A stretch of 64,000 nt of DNA, from the NCBI GenBank assembly GCA_011037195.1, contig JAAEAF010003593.1, positions 1-64,000 on the forward strand, in the 5' to 3' direction. The notes under the pieces are model-generated. The model made no database searches. It was given only the letters and a program-made list of their open reading frames with translations, and was not told where the DNA came from. The translations under genes were made by a program, and so were the position numbers. This stretch comes from Triatoma infestans. Lineage: Eukaryota > Arthropoda > Insecta > Hemiptera > Reduviidae. Shown piece by piece: positions 1-11,457 of the stretch (position 1 is the first letter of the stretch; every line of letters starts with the position of its first letter).

Positions 1-37
1 GGAGTAAGAGAAAGTTGTGCGAGTGTTTCTCACCAGA
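1..37 (-). repeat. 5' terminus of hairpin-ended repeat family, inverted, cut by window edge
   Basis: Bases 1-15 read GGAGTAAGAGAAAGT, and the following bases are the reverse complement of the family's 5' end (TCTGGTGTGAAAC...). This matches the full copy at 2036-3028 in the opposite orientation. The element body would lie to the left of the window. No coding capacity. Confidence 0.65.
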
Positions 38-1408
38 TTTTTTTTATTATATCCGGTTTGTTTGTGGTTCCACAGCCGACAACTCACGCCTCCCCACTTA
101 TGAGAAGCTCTATTCATGATGGACTTATAAACTTCCTTCAAAAGTGCCATTTTAATATAATAGATGGCTTTACCTTCTATATTATACTATAAATTATTAA
201 ATTCTTTACGAATCTTGAATAAAACTGGTTAATTGTTTTGGGACATAATTGAAAATTTCTAGAGAATTTCTTTTAAAGATTTTTGGAGAGAGAGGCGGGG
301 TTGCCCTTTCCTTTAAAGTACTATTTTAGTTCATCATACAATTCTATCATCTAAATAACCTGAATTAGAACTAAATATGTTGTCAAAATTCTGAGTTTGA
401 AGAAAATACGTTGACCGGAAGGACCGTTTTTTTTTATTAACAATTATTTCCGTTTTCAACGATTTTTATCCTTAAAAACAAAGGCAGATTTTATTAAATT
501 TTTTACATTTATTATGAATAATTCAGTAGACCTATCACTGGGAAATTTTGTCTGAGAAAGTTCATTTTAAGAAGTTTTGGGGGTGGGGAATGAATGGCTT
601 TCTCAAAAAAGTCATTTTATTAAGTTTAGATTTTTCCATTGTTATAAAATTAAAGACCAGCAAACATTTAGTATAAATTATTGGTTTGAAGAAAATTTAT
701 CACTTTTCTCTTATAGTAAAGTAGTAAGAATAAACGAAAAAAAATAAATAAACAAACAAAAAACTTATAAAGAACAAAAAAACATTAGAGATTAAAAAAT
801 GAATTAGACCAATAAAAAATATAAATTTAAATAACTTACAATGACAATACAATAAATTTTCTCAATTCCTTAGCAGTTTTCCCATAAGTCTACTACACTT
901 ATCTAGTGCATCTGCTCTTGTGCAAAACCATACACAATTATATAAAGAATAGTAGTAATTGATTATGCGGCAAACGCTAGTCACTTTAAACTCAAATAAA
1001 TGGTAGGGGCACGCAAAGATCAAGTTGAACCTAGTATAGTGTACCCCCCCACCAAGTTAAAATGTTTATAAAGAGTGGGGTTCTTATAAGAGAACCTTAT
1101 GATGTAGAATGGTATATGATGAGGAAGAAGTGATGTATAGCTAAAAGAGAAAGTTAAGAAAGTCACATTGCTGACTGACTATATTTAAACATTAATGCGT
1201 TTAGATTATTATACACTACACTGTTACCATATTGTAAGGTTAGTTAATGGTAGATTGAAGATAAACTGTACACGTCAATCTACATTTATATCAGAATTGT
1301 ATATGGTTCTCTTATCTGTTCTTAACAATCCGATATGGAATTTATAGCATTATATATTTTATCATTTACCTTATCTAGGCTAATATCATATTCACTAATA
1401 TAAAAATA
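38..1408. other. AT-rich noncoding stretch with decayed repeat units
   Basis: No convincing gene. Scattered phrases typical of the repeat family seen elsewhere (for example a degenerate version of the GTTGACCGGAAG segment near 410-425) suggest very old copies of its internal unit. Poly-A and poly-T runs dominate 720-840. A C7 run sits at about 1045. Confidence 0.4.
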
Positions 1409-1705
1409 AAATCTGATGTGTAACACACCCATCTTTCTCTAACAGATAAATTTTCAAATTCCAATCATCTTTTGCTGAGATTTTTACTGCCTGTTTACAC
1501 GTGGTAAGAGGAAGTATTACGAACATATCAAATTTTTGAAAATGAATTTTTACCAGAAATACATTTTTGAGGTCCCTTATTTATGAAAAATTATGTCTTT
1601 GTGAAAGAAAAACGAAAAATCGCAGTTAGCTCAAATTTTTTCGAAAAGGTTTGAATTGAAAGTCATAATTAGTTGTGTGAGTGTTGCACACAGAGTTTTT
1701 TCGTT
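1409..1705. repeat. Fragments of hairpin-ended repeat family
   Basis: A plus-strand 5'-end-like segment (TCTGATGTGTAACACAC then CTTTCTCTAAC) begins at about 1409. A short minus-strand copy follows from about 1504 (GTAAGAGGAAGTATT, the inverted 3' end) to about 1705 (inverted 5' end with TGTGTGAGTGTTGCACACAG). Both are noncoding and abbreviated relative to the 993 bp copy downstream. Confidence 0.5.
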
Positions 1706-2035
1706 ATAAACTCGCTTCAAATATATAATTCTTGCTAGATGTCTTTTATTTATATAAACGAAGGAAATAACTAAAATAAAACTACTTTTTTTCCAAAAAC
1801 CTCCTTAAATGAATTTTCTCGATAAAAGTTCCAAACAAAAGTGATAGATCCATGTTTAATGAAACCTAACGTTCGGGTTTTTATGGGGAAAATCGCAGAA
1901 AACTGAAGACAAAAAATTGTTCAGTAAGGACGCACTTCCAGTTAACCGATTTTCTTCAAACACGGAATTTTGGCAACACTTTTAATTCTAATTAATATTA
2001 CATAAATGATAAAATCGCATAATAAAATAAAAAAA

Positions 2036-3028
2036 TCTGGTGTGAAACACTCACACAACTTTCTCTTACTCCAGTTCTCCAAATTATAATTGACAGCTTT
2101 TATAGTTTGTGTACCAAATTTAATGAAGTTCGTCGAAAACTGAAAAAACTGCTCAGTAAAAGCGATCTTCCGGTTTACTAATTTTCTTGAAACTCGGAAT
2201 TTTGGCAACCCATTTATTTCTAACTAATTATGTTTGGATGATAGAATTGTATAATTATCTAGGATAGCACTTTGATGAAAATCTAACCCCACCCCTCCCC
2301 TAAAAGTGTCCTTAAAAGAACTTTCCCAGAGAAATGATTTAGATAAAAGTTGTAGATCTTTGCATGTTTAGTTTATATACGAAGTTTCAAAAAAATCGTC
2401 GGAGCCATTTTTCAGAAAATTGCGAAAAGTGAATAAATCATTTAGTAAAGTGGTAAAGTAAACGCACTTCCGGTTATCCGATTTTTTTGAAACTCGGAAT
2501 TTCAACAACATATTTAATTCTAATTAACATTATTTAGATGACAGAATTGTCTAATAAACTGAAATAGCACTTTAATGGAAACCTAAACCCCACCCCTCCT
2601 AAAAGGGCCCTTCAATGCATTTTCCCGGAGAAATGTTTCAAATAAAAGTTGTAGTTCTTTGTATGTGTGGTTGATGTTTGAAGTTTAAAGAAAATCGTCG
2701 GAGCCATTTTTGAGAAAATCGCAAAAAAGTAAAAAATCCAACTAGTAAAGTGGTACTTCCGGTTGAGGAATTTTGACAGATAACGTAGTGTCAGATCCCA
2801 TAGTGATACCTAAACGGAATATCAAGTTTCAACTTTCTACGGTTTTTCATTTTTGAGCTATGCTGTTCACATACATGCACACACACAGACACGCACACAC
2901 ACAGACCATTTGCTAAAAACCACTTTTTTGGACTCAGGGGACCTCAAAACGGATATTTCCTGTGAAAACTCGATATCGAATATTTGACACGATTACAATA
3001 CTTCCTCTTACTAGGAGTAAGAGAAAGT
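2036..3028 (+). repeat. Full-length copy of hairpin-ended noncoding repeat (DINE/HINE-like)
   Basis: The copy starts TCTGGTGTGAAACACTCACA (a short hairpin), followed by ACTTTCTCTTACTCC. It ends with the perfect hairpin CTCTTACTAGGAGTAAGAG plus AAAGT. The 15-bp subterminal sequences are inverted repeats of each other. Inside are about three tandem units spaced ~270-300 bp (anchors near 2111, 2381 and 2679), each carrying an AAATCGTCGGAGCC-type phrase and a CACTTCCGGTT-type phrase. A CA-rich microsatellite sits near 2876-2905. Short open frames inside are by-products of the repeat. Subterminal inverted repeats, a 3' hairpin and core tandem repeats resemble Helentron-associated (DINE-1/HINE) elements; that class assignment is inference. 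Confidence 0.7.
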
Positions 3029-3858
3029 AAAAAAGCAGTTTAGGGGGAATCGTAACCCCAAAACCTCCCCTTAAATAAATTTTCCCGGAGAAATATGTAT
3101 TTCAAACGAAAAGTTGGAGCTCTTTATATGTTTACTTGATATACCAAGTTTAAAGAAAATTGTTGCAGCCATTTTTTTTTTCGAGAAAACGCAAATAAAA
3201 AATCGGAAAATCCTATCAGTAAAGTCATTTTTCCGGTTGACCGATTTTGACCAAAACCTAATTGGAACCCTGATGGAACATAAACAAAGTATAAAGTTTG
3301 AGCCGACCATAGATAGACAGATTGACAAACACACAAATCAATCTCTAAAATCTGAATATTTGGCCCGGGAATGCCTCTTTAACTTTTTCACAAATCAGGT
3401 GTGAAACTGTCCCATGACTCTCTCTATTTACATAGAGTTCTAGTTCCTCAAACAAACAAATATTTCTCTGTACATAAAATGAGATTCAAAGTTTGTCGAG
3501 AATATAACAGCTAGATCAAATCCCAATAATACTTGAAATCTAAATGCCACAGATTAAATAAAATCAGTTTTTCTGGGTCTATTAAAAATATTAGTGTAAG
3601 GCTTTATATGTGTGTAGTTTAGATTTAACAAGTTTAAAGAAAATTTTTGAAGTAGTTTTCAAGAAAATTAACAAAAAATATCCAGAAACCAATTCATTAA
3701 AGTAGTAATTCCGGTTATCTATGTATCATCAAATTTGGAACGTTGAAGTACCTCCCCACAAATTAATAAATTTACAAAAATAAAGTTTCCTGGAAAAATG
3801 TTAAAATAAAAGTGGTACGCCTTTCTCTCACTTATATATTATAATAACTCTAGGTTTT
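3029..3858. repeat. Mosaic of internal units and ends of the same repeat family
   Basis: The segment has another internal unit (anchor near 3148), a CACTTCC-type phrase near 3230, and a 5'-end-like sequence (TCAGGTGTGAAACTGTCC) near 3395. Decayed unit sequence continues to about 3730. The open frames on both strands at 3071-3404 overlap this repeat and show no protein-family similarity. Confidence 0.5.
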
Positions 3859-4551
3859 CACTTTCTCTTACTCCTATTGCAATCGTGTCAGATTTTCAAA
3901 ATTGAATTTTCCCCGGAACCATGTCATGGGGTTCCCAGAATACGAAAAAAATGTTTTTAGCGAATTGTCTGTATGTATGTTTAACATAATAACTCAAAAA
4001 CGAAAATTTACAGGAAGCTCAAATTTGATATTCTATTAGGCCACTGCCACCACACCAGACACGATGATTTCAGGCAAAATCCATCAACCGGAAGTGCGAC
4101 TTTACTGAATTTCGGGATTTTTTTTTTGCAAACGGCCAACGATTTATTTCAATGGTTTTACAAAAAACATTGATAGAATTCCAAATCTGAATAAAATCGG
4201 TTTACCCGAAAAGCAATTTTACAGAATAGGTTTTTAAGTTATTTGGCAACGATTTTTTTTAAACTTGGAATACTTGCTGCATAGATAGAAACGTATCACT
4301 TTTATTTATCAAATTTTTTTGAAAAAATTGTTTTTATGGTGGTTCTGGAGGAAAATTCACATGTGTTTGTTCATTATTATTGGCCTCTCTACAATGTAAT
4401 AATCATTCTCTCTCTATCTGCCCCTGCTAGTAGGTTGGCCTTGTTCTCCCCACCGTCTGCATAATTACGTTAGTAAATATGAACAATATCTGAAATTTAA
4501 TGAACAGTATTAAGAGGAATAAGAGAAAGTGGTCTGAGTGTTCACACTAGA
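3859..4551 (-). repeat. Minus-strand copy of hairpin-ended repeat, ~690 bp
   Basis: It begins with the inverted 3' end (ACTTTCTCTTACTCC, then a sequence reading as the complement of the family's GACACGATTACAATA region). It ends near 4551 with the inverted 5' end (AATAAGAGAAAGTGG, then a TCACACTAGA-type segment). Internal phrases such as CAACCGGAAGTGCGACTTTA match the unit in reverse. Confidence 0.55.
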
Positions 4552-4572
4552 TTCTTTTTCTTTCTTACCCAG

Positions 4573-4670
4573 GGGCATCTTAAAATATGTATTTCCGGTT
4601 AAAAATCAATTCCGAAAATTTGACACGAAATGTAATATTTCCACTTACCAGGGAAATAAGAGAAAGTAAA
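4573..4670 (+). repeat. 3'-terminal fragment of hairpin-ended repeat
   Basis: Contains ATTTCCGGTTAAAA, GAAAATTTGACACGA and the terminal block ACTTACCAGGGAAATAAGAG, a decayed form of the family's 3' hairpin. Only about the last 100 bp of the element is recognisable. Confidence 0.5.
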
Positions 4671-5732
4671 AATATAATTAAATTTGAGAAATCTGAAATG
4701 ACTGTCAATCCGGTAAAAGAAAGTAATGGATCTGTTGCTTCACACTCAAATGGCATTAATTTGCTAATTTCCAAATTTCATAGACTAATGTTTGTTTAAA
4801 CTTGAATTATTACAAAAAAAAAGATATATGGTGTTTTATTTGTAGGTTTCTAAAACATAAAACCCCTTCTTCGTGTTACATAATGGGAAATCCCGATCAT
4901 TTACCTCTTGCTAATTCATACTTTTTTCTTTTCAATCGTATTAAAAAAAAATTAAGAAATATACACATTATGAAAAAATACATATATATCCTTAAAATAA
5001 TTATAATTTTGGATTCTATTAGATGATAACGATATAATATTTGCTTGAAAAATGTTTAAATTAAACTACTAATTTGGGTCAGGTTTTAACAAACTCAATG
5101 TCCCGATTTCTTTCTTTGTGGTTTTTTTTTTTTATTCGATTCCTGAATGATGTCCCAAAAACAACGAACAAGCAACTTAGTTTGTAGGATTGAACTGACA
5201 TAAACCGATCTGTCCAGTCAACAACGAAAACCTTAAACGGTTTACTATGGAGATTCATTTGTAAAAATCATCTTTCTAGCTATATTGTGATGGGAACACA
5301 CAGCATTCTGATCAATCATCGGAATTATTTCTCCAGGTATTTTCGGAAATTCTGGATCATTTCTCTTCCATTCAGACAAATTCGTTTAGACAAATTTCTG
5401 ATTTCATCTTTCCCCAAACGTCAAATGATTTTATATTTCCTGATGATTGCTTCAGATTTAGCACTTTGATCCACTTAGGTAAGTAGTCTTTTCGTCAAGT
5501 AGTTTTTTTTATGCATGCGCAATATATGCTGCATATTTGTGAAGAAATTTGCGAAACATTTTTAAAACTTTAAATAGGCTAAAAAAAAAAATCGTCTTCA
5601 CCAAAAAGATGTTATATGGCGTATACCCCGCGAACCCCTATAGAAATAGCCCTAGTAGTGCCACATTGGTGTAGATAAACAAACATTTTGAAGGAAAGAT
5701 TATGAACTATTTCGCTATTTTCCAATTATATT
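4671..5732. other. AT-rich noncoding stretch
   Basis: Several short open frames occur on both strands, but none has recognisable composition or motifs. I see no splice-linked coding pattern and no clear repeat beyond homopolymer runs. Confidence 0.35.
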
Positions 5733-6245
5733 TTTTTACAAAATATGATAGTTGAAATTTAATAACAAAAAGTCCAAATATAATACGTTTAAAACACTTT
5801 ATTATACAGTTTTGAGCTTTCGACTAGGAACCAGGTCATTCTCAAGATGGCTCCCAGATCGAAAACTCGATACTGTATATTTTTATTTAAATAATTCTGT
5901 ATTTAAGTTTTACAAACCATTACAGAGGAGTTCACAACATGTACTAAAATAAAATTTTCCGATGTATTCTGCTGAAAACAGAGTACTTAGTATTTTACTT
6001 GAACATTACACCCATCTGAAGTCAGTGTTGTACTAAAATAAAATTTTCCGATGTATTTTGCTGAAAACGAGTATTTAGTATTTTACTTGAACATTACTGA
6101 AGTTTAGTATTTTAGCACATATTTATGGTTTTAAACAAAATACATTTCTCAAAATATACTTAATATATTTCTTAAACATAAAGATAAATTAGGACTTTTT
6201 GTCATTCTTTCCAACTATCATATTTTGTAAAAGTTTTTTAGTCCA
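5733..6245. repeat. Inverted-repeat element (~0.5 kb) with an 89-bp internal tandem duplication
   Basis: The left arm (about 5733-5773, TTTACAAAATATGATAGTTG ... AAAAAGTCC) is repeated in inverted orientation at about 6194-6234. Between them, a segment starting GTACTAAAATAAAATTTTCC occurs at 5941 and again at 6030, an 89-bp tandem period. The part at 5815-5870 contains a GAGCTTTCGACTAGGAACC / GGCTCCCAGATCGAAAACTC near-palindrome. Noncoding; class unknown (MITE-like or a solo terminal repeat). Confidence 0.5.
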
Positions 6246-6714
6246 ATAAACAAATCAAAGTTATAGTATATTTTTTTACGTCGCCCGATTTTGACGTATA
6301 ATCTATTCAGCGATTTACAGCCCATTATGAGTTGTCTTGTCCAGTTGTTGTAGGGTGCGAGGTAGGTAACCTCCTGTTATTTCTGTTTCTTGTTAACAAG
6401 TGGAGTGCAGCAGTTTATAACCTAGGCATTTCTGCCGGACATAAATTATTTTCCCACGCGTCTGTGATTTGGTAGGTTATTTTACATGTTGGTTGTATTA
6501 TGTACGGGCAAGGATGAGCACAAGTTGCGGTACTGCCCTCAAGTAGGAATTAAAAAAAAAAGTGGAGTAGGTAGGACTTGAAACTATATCTGTGCATGTA
6601 CTTACGTAGACATCAATAATATAAGCCCAACCGAAAGCAGTGATCTCCATAAGCGAGCGTTTTGTAACTTTACTTTCTTATAAGGTGACTGTTTCATCTT
6701 TTAACTTAAAAAAT

Positions 6715-7445
6715 ATCTGGCGTGTATCTTTCCTCTAACTTTCTCTTACTGCAGTTCTCACGGTGTTAATAGACAAATTTTCTTATATATAGGAATTTTT
6801 ACTAAATATTAAGTTACTCTTACCTTCCACTAGGTAGTGGAACCGTAAATTGAACTAATTAAAATTTTAAATTTGGCAGTGCAGATGGAAGCCTAACCTG
6901 GCATATCAACTCCTCAAACCTATCCGAAAAGAAATTTTTCCGAGCATAATATTTCAAATAAAAGGTTAATATCTGTGTACTAAGTACAAGTAAGGGAAAG
7001 ACATTTTCGATTAAATCAAGAAAGAAAATGGAAAACCCACTCTTTAAATTTGCCCCCTTCCAGCTAACCGATATTATATAGTTATTAGCAACGTTTAAAA
7101 GAACATTTTTGAGAAAGGCACCGCTGCTCTCCATTCACTTTGCAAAATGTATAAATAAAATCGTTGGTACTGTTTTCCAGAAAACCCGAAAAAAACATTC
7201 GGTGCAGATTTCCGATTCACGGAGTTTGAACGCAATTTTGATATATTATCTAAAGGAATATCAAGTTTGAGCTTTTTGCGATTTACCGTTTACTAATAGC
7301 TTTGTTCTCGTAAACATATAAACATGCATTAAAATGCTAAAGTTAGTTTTTTTTTTAATTCAGAGAATCTCAAAAAATATATATACCAGAGAAAACTCAA
7401 TTACAAAAATTTAACGGATTGCGAAAAATCCGACATGAAACAGTA
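6715..7445 (+). repeat. Diverged copy of hairpin-ended repeat
   Basis: The 5' end near 6715 reads TATCTGGCGTGTATC, followed by AACTTTCTCTTACTGCAG. Internal unit phrases and a decayed 3' end (GAAAAATCCGACATG) are visible near 7420-7445. The minus-strand open frame at 6859-7134 lies inside and shows no protein similarity. Confidence 0.45.
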
Positions 7446-7499
7446 ACTTTCTCACCTTCTACTGACAAAGTTTCTTTAAATTATAACTATACCTTCCAT

Positions 7500-8780
7500 A
7501 AACTTAAGCGTGGGCTGTCAAGCCTACATCACCCGCACCCCTAGGTGGTGGCACCCACATAGTATAGAGTGCCCTCTACATCCTGTCTGTTTAAACTTCC
7601 AACTTGAAACTCGGAATTTTGGCAAAACAATTAATTCATATTAATATTATAATATACGATACATTCGTACAATATATTGAAAGGTATTATAAAGATATTT
7701 CATTATTATATAGTATAGTTAAGCAAACTCACCTCCTACCAAACGCAAGTACTCACAACGCACATTAAACAGGCCAACTACATGCTATGTAGAAGCATTG
7801 ATATCCAAGAAAGCTACTATAGGTCTTTTAGGTTACAGGGATTTTGCCTTACAGCCACCTCCTCTTTTCATCATCATCTATTTATAGAGTAGATTCTGTT
7901 GGGGTTGGTTATCAAGTCTTCATCACGTCCCTATGGATCTATTGTGGCGCCCACAAGTTAGTCCTGTCTGTTTGATTGGCTTTGGAGTCTAGAGAGGGAG
8001 AGAGACTCCTGGGTGATCGCTTGAAGGTACCCACCAGTTAGAGAGTATCCTCTCAAGCACTGTCTTATTTTATTAGATTTAGGAATCCTGAGAGACTCTT
8101 GGGAGAAGCTTGCAGGTGTCAGTTTCTCCTCTCGAGAGAGGAGAAATATCATGCGTTGCATCTGTTCTTAAGTCTACAGTGGCCAGTAAGAAGGCCCACA
8201 GATATTCCTCACAGCCTTGCAGTAAGACTTTTTCGGAACCAAGGGATCTCAAAACATGCGTTCCGGTTAAAATTAAATTTCAGAGATTTGAAACCGTCGC
8301 AATACTTCTGTAAGAGAAATAAAAATTGCTTATCAATCTTTCTTCATAAGTATATATACATACAACGTATTAACTATAGGTTCATCGGAACTGTATAGAT
8401 GTATAACTAAATTTAGTCAAATATTAAGTATTTCGGCGTGAAATATTGGTACATAGACCATAATTTATGAGAGGAAGAATATGCAGGAACTGATAAGGAG
8501 TAATGCAATGAGTGTCATATTTTCTTTATAGAACTTAAAAAGCATCCTTCTGGTTATCCCTACCAACACTGACATAATAAATGGCCTGCAGAGATAGTTG
8601 ATGGGTGTAGCTTCAGATAAATACTGCTCATACCATACACAATCACACATTTACACAAGATACATTTTCTAGACGACTACATTCTAAGTACAAGCACTGA
8701 TACCTAAAAAAGCCAGAATAAATCTCATAGTTATAGAAATTTGGCTCTATCGCCACCTCCTTTACTATAAGGCGCGCCTT
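7500..8780. repeat. Cluster of short duplicated sequences, possible SINE-like family
   Basis: Two paired similarities are visible. The stretch 7515-7590 (TCAAGCCTACATCACC ... GGTGGCACCCAC ... TCCTGTCTGTTT) resembles 7910-7975. The stretch 7770-7880 (AAGCATTGATATCC ... GCCACCTCCTC) resembles 8665-8765. The segment is GC-richer than its surroundings. No Pol III boxes could be assigned with confidence. Confidence 0.4.
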
Positions 8781-9216
8781 GTAATGATTGTCATGTTATT
8801 TCAATCGCATGACATCTATATTCCTTGTCAAATGAATTTCTCAAATAATAGATTTTTTCCTTTCTTACTTAAACAGAATATTTTATACTTATAAATGATT
8901 CGTTATTCTATTTTGTTGATTAACGTTAGACACCGGGGTTCTCTAGGGGTTGCGTAAGGATTAATAGTGGGAATAGTAATCATGAGAAAACTACCAAAGC
9001 TGCTTACAAATTATCTACTAAGGGTTGAAAGTTTGTGGCAGTGACTAGAGTCATTAATTGAAAATAACAAATGAACACGACGAAAATATATGTGAACATA
9101 CAATTTTATAACCATTTCTTGATTAATTATTTGCACAGAACTTTTATAGAAAAATCACTGAAAGGGACAATCAAATTGTTAAAACAAAACAATATTTTTA
9201 AATATAAAAATCTATA
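8781..9216. other. 3' flank of the GTPBP10 homologue, noncoding
   Basis: AT-rich sequence with no gene visible. It includes the presumed 3' untranslated and downstream region of the minus-strand GTPase gene ending at 9217. Confidence 0.4.
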
Positions 9217-11457
9217 TTAAACAATTTTAGGGCCTTTCTCTTTTAGTACAGTATTAAAATATTTTACCAAAGCTAAATCTTCTTCACCAGTGTTTTTATT
9301 ACAATTTTCATCTAATATTTCTCGAATATATTCTTTAACTAGATCTATTTCTTTAGCATCACCATTTTTTGCTGATATACCAACAATCCTTTGAAATTCA
9401 AAAGGTTGTGCTGGCCGAATTGTTTCAGGAACTTCGTGAAAAACATCTAAAAAAAATGTTCAAATAAAGATTCGAAACTTTAAAACAATAAGGTTATTAA
9501 AAGTAGTTATTGCTAATCTCCTCCAGATGGTGAACTAAGACATGCTTATAATCTCTTCTTATTTTAAGTAAAGATATTATTTTTTTTTAGTCAGACAATA
9601 TAAGTACCTTCTAAATTAGTTAGAGTATCACAAATTTTCTCATAAATAGATTGTGAATCTTTCTTGTCCATTTTATTTACAACTAACATTGCCGGATAGT
9701 TTAATAATTCTTGCTTATAAAGCTCCAATTCCTCAAAAATTTAATATTACTATAATGGCTGCACTTTATCAAAAATACTTTTTAATGAATATTAAAAAAA
9801 AATTACTTTATTTAGTAGTATAATAGTTTCAAGACATGTCCTACTTGGATATTTTGCACTTAATCTGAAACCTCCAACATCGACCACTACTAAAAGTAAT
9901 TTGGTCCTTTCAATATGTTTTAAAAATTTATGTCCTATTCCAATATTAGCGTGTGCACCCTCTATTAAACCAGGAAGATCGGCAAGACTGATACTTCGAT
10001 AATCATTGTATTGGATTATGCCTAGTTCTGGTTGAATTGTGGTAACTAAAAAAAAAGAAGCCAATTCAGATAAAAGTAATTAGTAATTTTATCTTCTGAT
10101 TACACTAAAATCTAGAATGAACACTCGTATGTCACCCATACCCCCCCCGAACCTCTCTACGAAAGTGGGATAAAATATAAAATTAGAAAAATATTTCAAA
10201 TAAAAGAGATAAATTTACGTGTGTGTATACATTCCTACAAATTTTATAAAAATCGATGGGGTCTGTTATGTACCTGATATAATGATACTTTGAAGAAAGC
10301 TTATCTTTAGAATTGTACAGAATACCTTAAAATTTAAAAATCTACAAAAGTTTAGAGTACTAATAGGCCAAAGCAGTCGGTGCGTCAAAGAATAATAAAA
10401 ATATATAGATTTTTTTTATCTTTATGAAAGTAAATTAAAAAAAAAAATGGTGAAGTCAGAGATAAACTATTCATTTATAGATACAAACACAACTGCTAAT
10501 TTCTGGAAAACATTTCGGATTCAGGTATTGCAAAAGCTTTATTTGCATTCATTCTGAATAATTGCGAAATAAATTATTACAGAAAACAATGTAATAAATA
10601 GGAATCTTACAAGGATATGCTGCAATTTTCGGCCTTGCATTTGACAGTTTAGACAATAGTGTAGACTTTCCTGCATTCGGGAATCCAACCAAACCAACGT
10701 CAGCAATTAATTTCAAATCAAATGTAATTACTTGTGATTCGCCTTTCAGCCCTGAAAATCCTGTATCAGGACAACCGCCCAAACCTCCAGATACAACTCT
10801 GTATTTATCTCCTTCCTTGTTAAGCTCACCTGTTTGACACAAATTATGATTTCGATTAAGTTTACTGAGTACTCAAAAAAAGGGATGATTGTCCATTTAG
10901 CAGCAATTGCTAAAAGAAACGTCTGTGTGCTAGTGCATTAATTAAGTAATATTTGGCCATGATTTTTAATATAAACTGAACAAATTGTATCTTGAATATA
11001 GTATCATCACAATTACAACTCATAAGGGGTCATCCAAAAAACCATACCTACTTTATTCCCAACTTGATCGTACAGTACAACTCCTAAAGGTGCTTCAATC
11101 GTTACATCCTTTCCCTTAACACCAACAATACATCTTTGGTGAGCATTATTACCGTTGCCAGCTGCAATTCTTCTCTCTGGAAATTTGTTCTTAATTTCCT
11201 TCAAAGATGAACCTATTGTACAAAATATTTTAAAGAGAAAAAAAAACCTGTCAAAAATGAATACTGTGAAAATTAAATACCTGTCAAATCCAACTAAATT
11301 TTTAAAATTAAAAACCTTCTTTTCCAACTATATACACATCTCCTCCAGCTCCTCCAAAGCCACCATATTTTGGATATCCCATTCCTCCGGCTCCAGCTTT
11401 TACGTACAGTCTCAAAGAATCTAAGAATTTTGGGAGTTTCCTGCGCATTCCGCTCAT
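9217..11457 (-). CDS. GTPBP10: GTPBP10-like Obg-family GTPase, 6 exons, 372 aa
   Basis: Rebuilt exons (minus strand): 11457-11316, 11212-11048, 10829-10611, 10045-9807, 9731-9608 and 9446-9217, joined at GT/AG sites with consistent phases. They give 1119 nt (372 aa plus stop); human GTPBP10 is similar in length. Residues ~20-40 are the glycine-rich start of the Obg fold ([16 protein letters not shown]). The G domain has G1 GFPNAGKST (~151-159), a threonine switch region before PELG (~176-184), G3 DLPG (~198-201), G4 NKMD (~274-277) and G5 SAK (~321-323). Members of this family act on mitochondrial large-subunit ribosome assembly; that role is inferred here from family knowledge. The first ATG after an upstream out-of-frame ATG/stop was chosen. 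Introns are short except intron 3. The gene is divergent from TRNT1, 1.18 kb away. Confidence 0.93.

Noticed and set aside
2100..2760. CRISPR-like array in the regularly spaced units
   Set aside because: Units are ~270-300 bp with diverged, non-unique content in a eukaryotic genome; they are internal tandem units of a transposable element.
3071..3404. Overlapping open frames of 70-96 codons on both strands
   Set aside because: They lie in the noncoding tandem-unit repeat; similar frames recur in other copies (for example 34338-34556 and 36611-36823) and change freely, with no protein-family resemblance.
5815..5880. Hammerhead ribozyme candidate (TCGAAA motifs near CTCAAGATGG)
   Set aside because: The catalytic core CUGANGA is absent on both strands; only the general look of a Penelope-type terminus is shared.
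11155..11424. Plus-strand 89-codon frame
   Set aside because: Antisense of GTPBP10 exons 1 and 2 and the intron between them.
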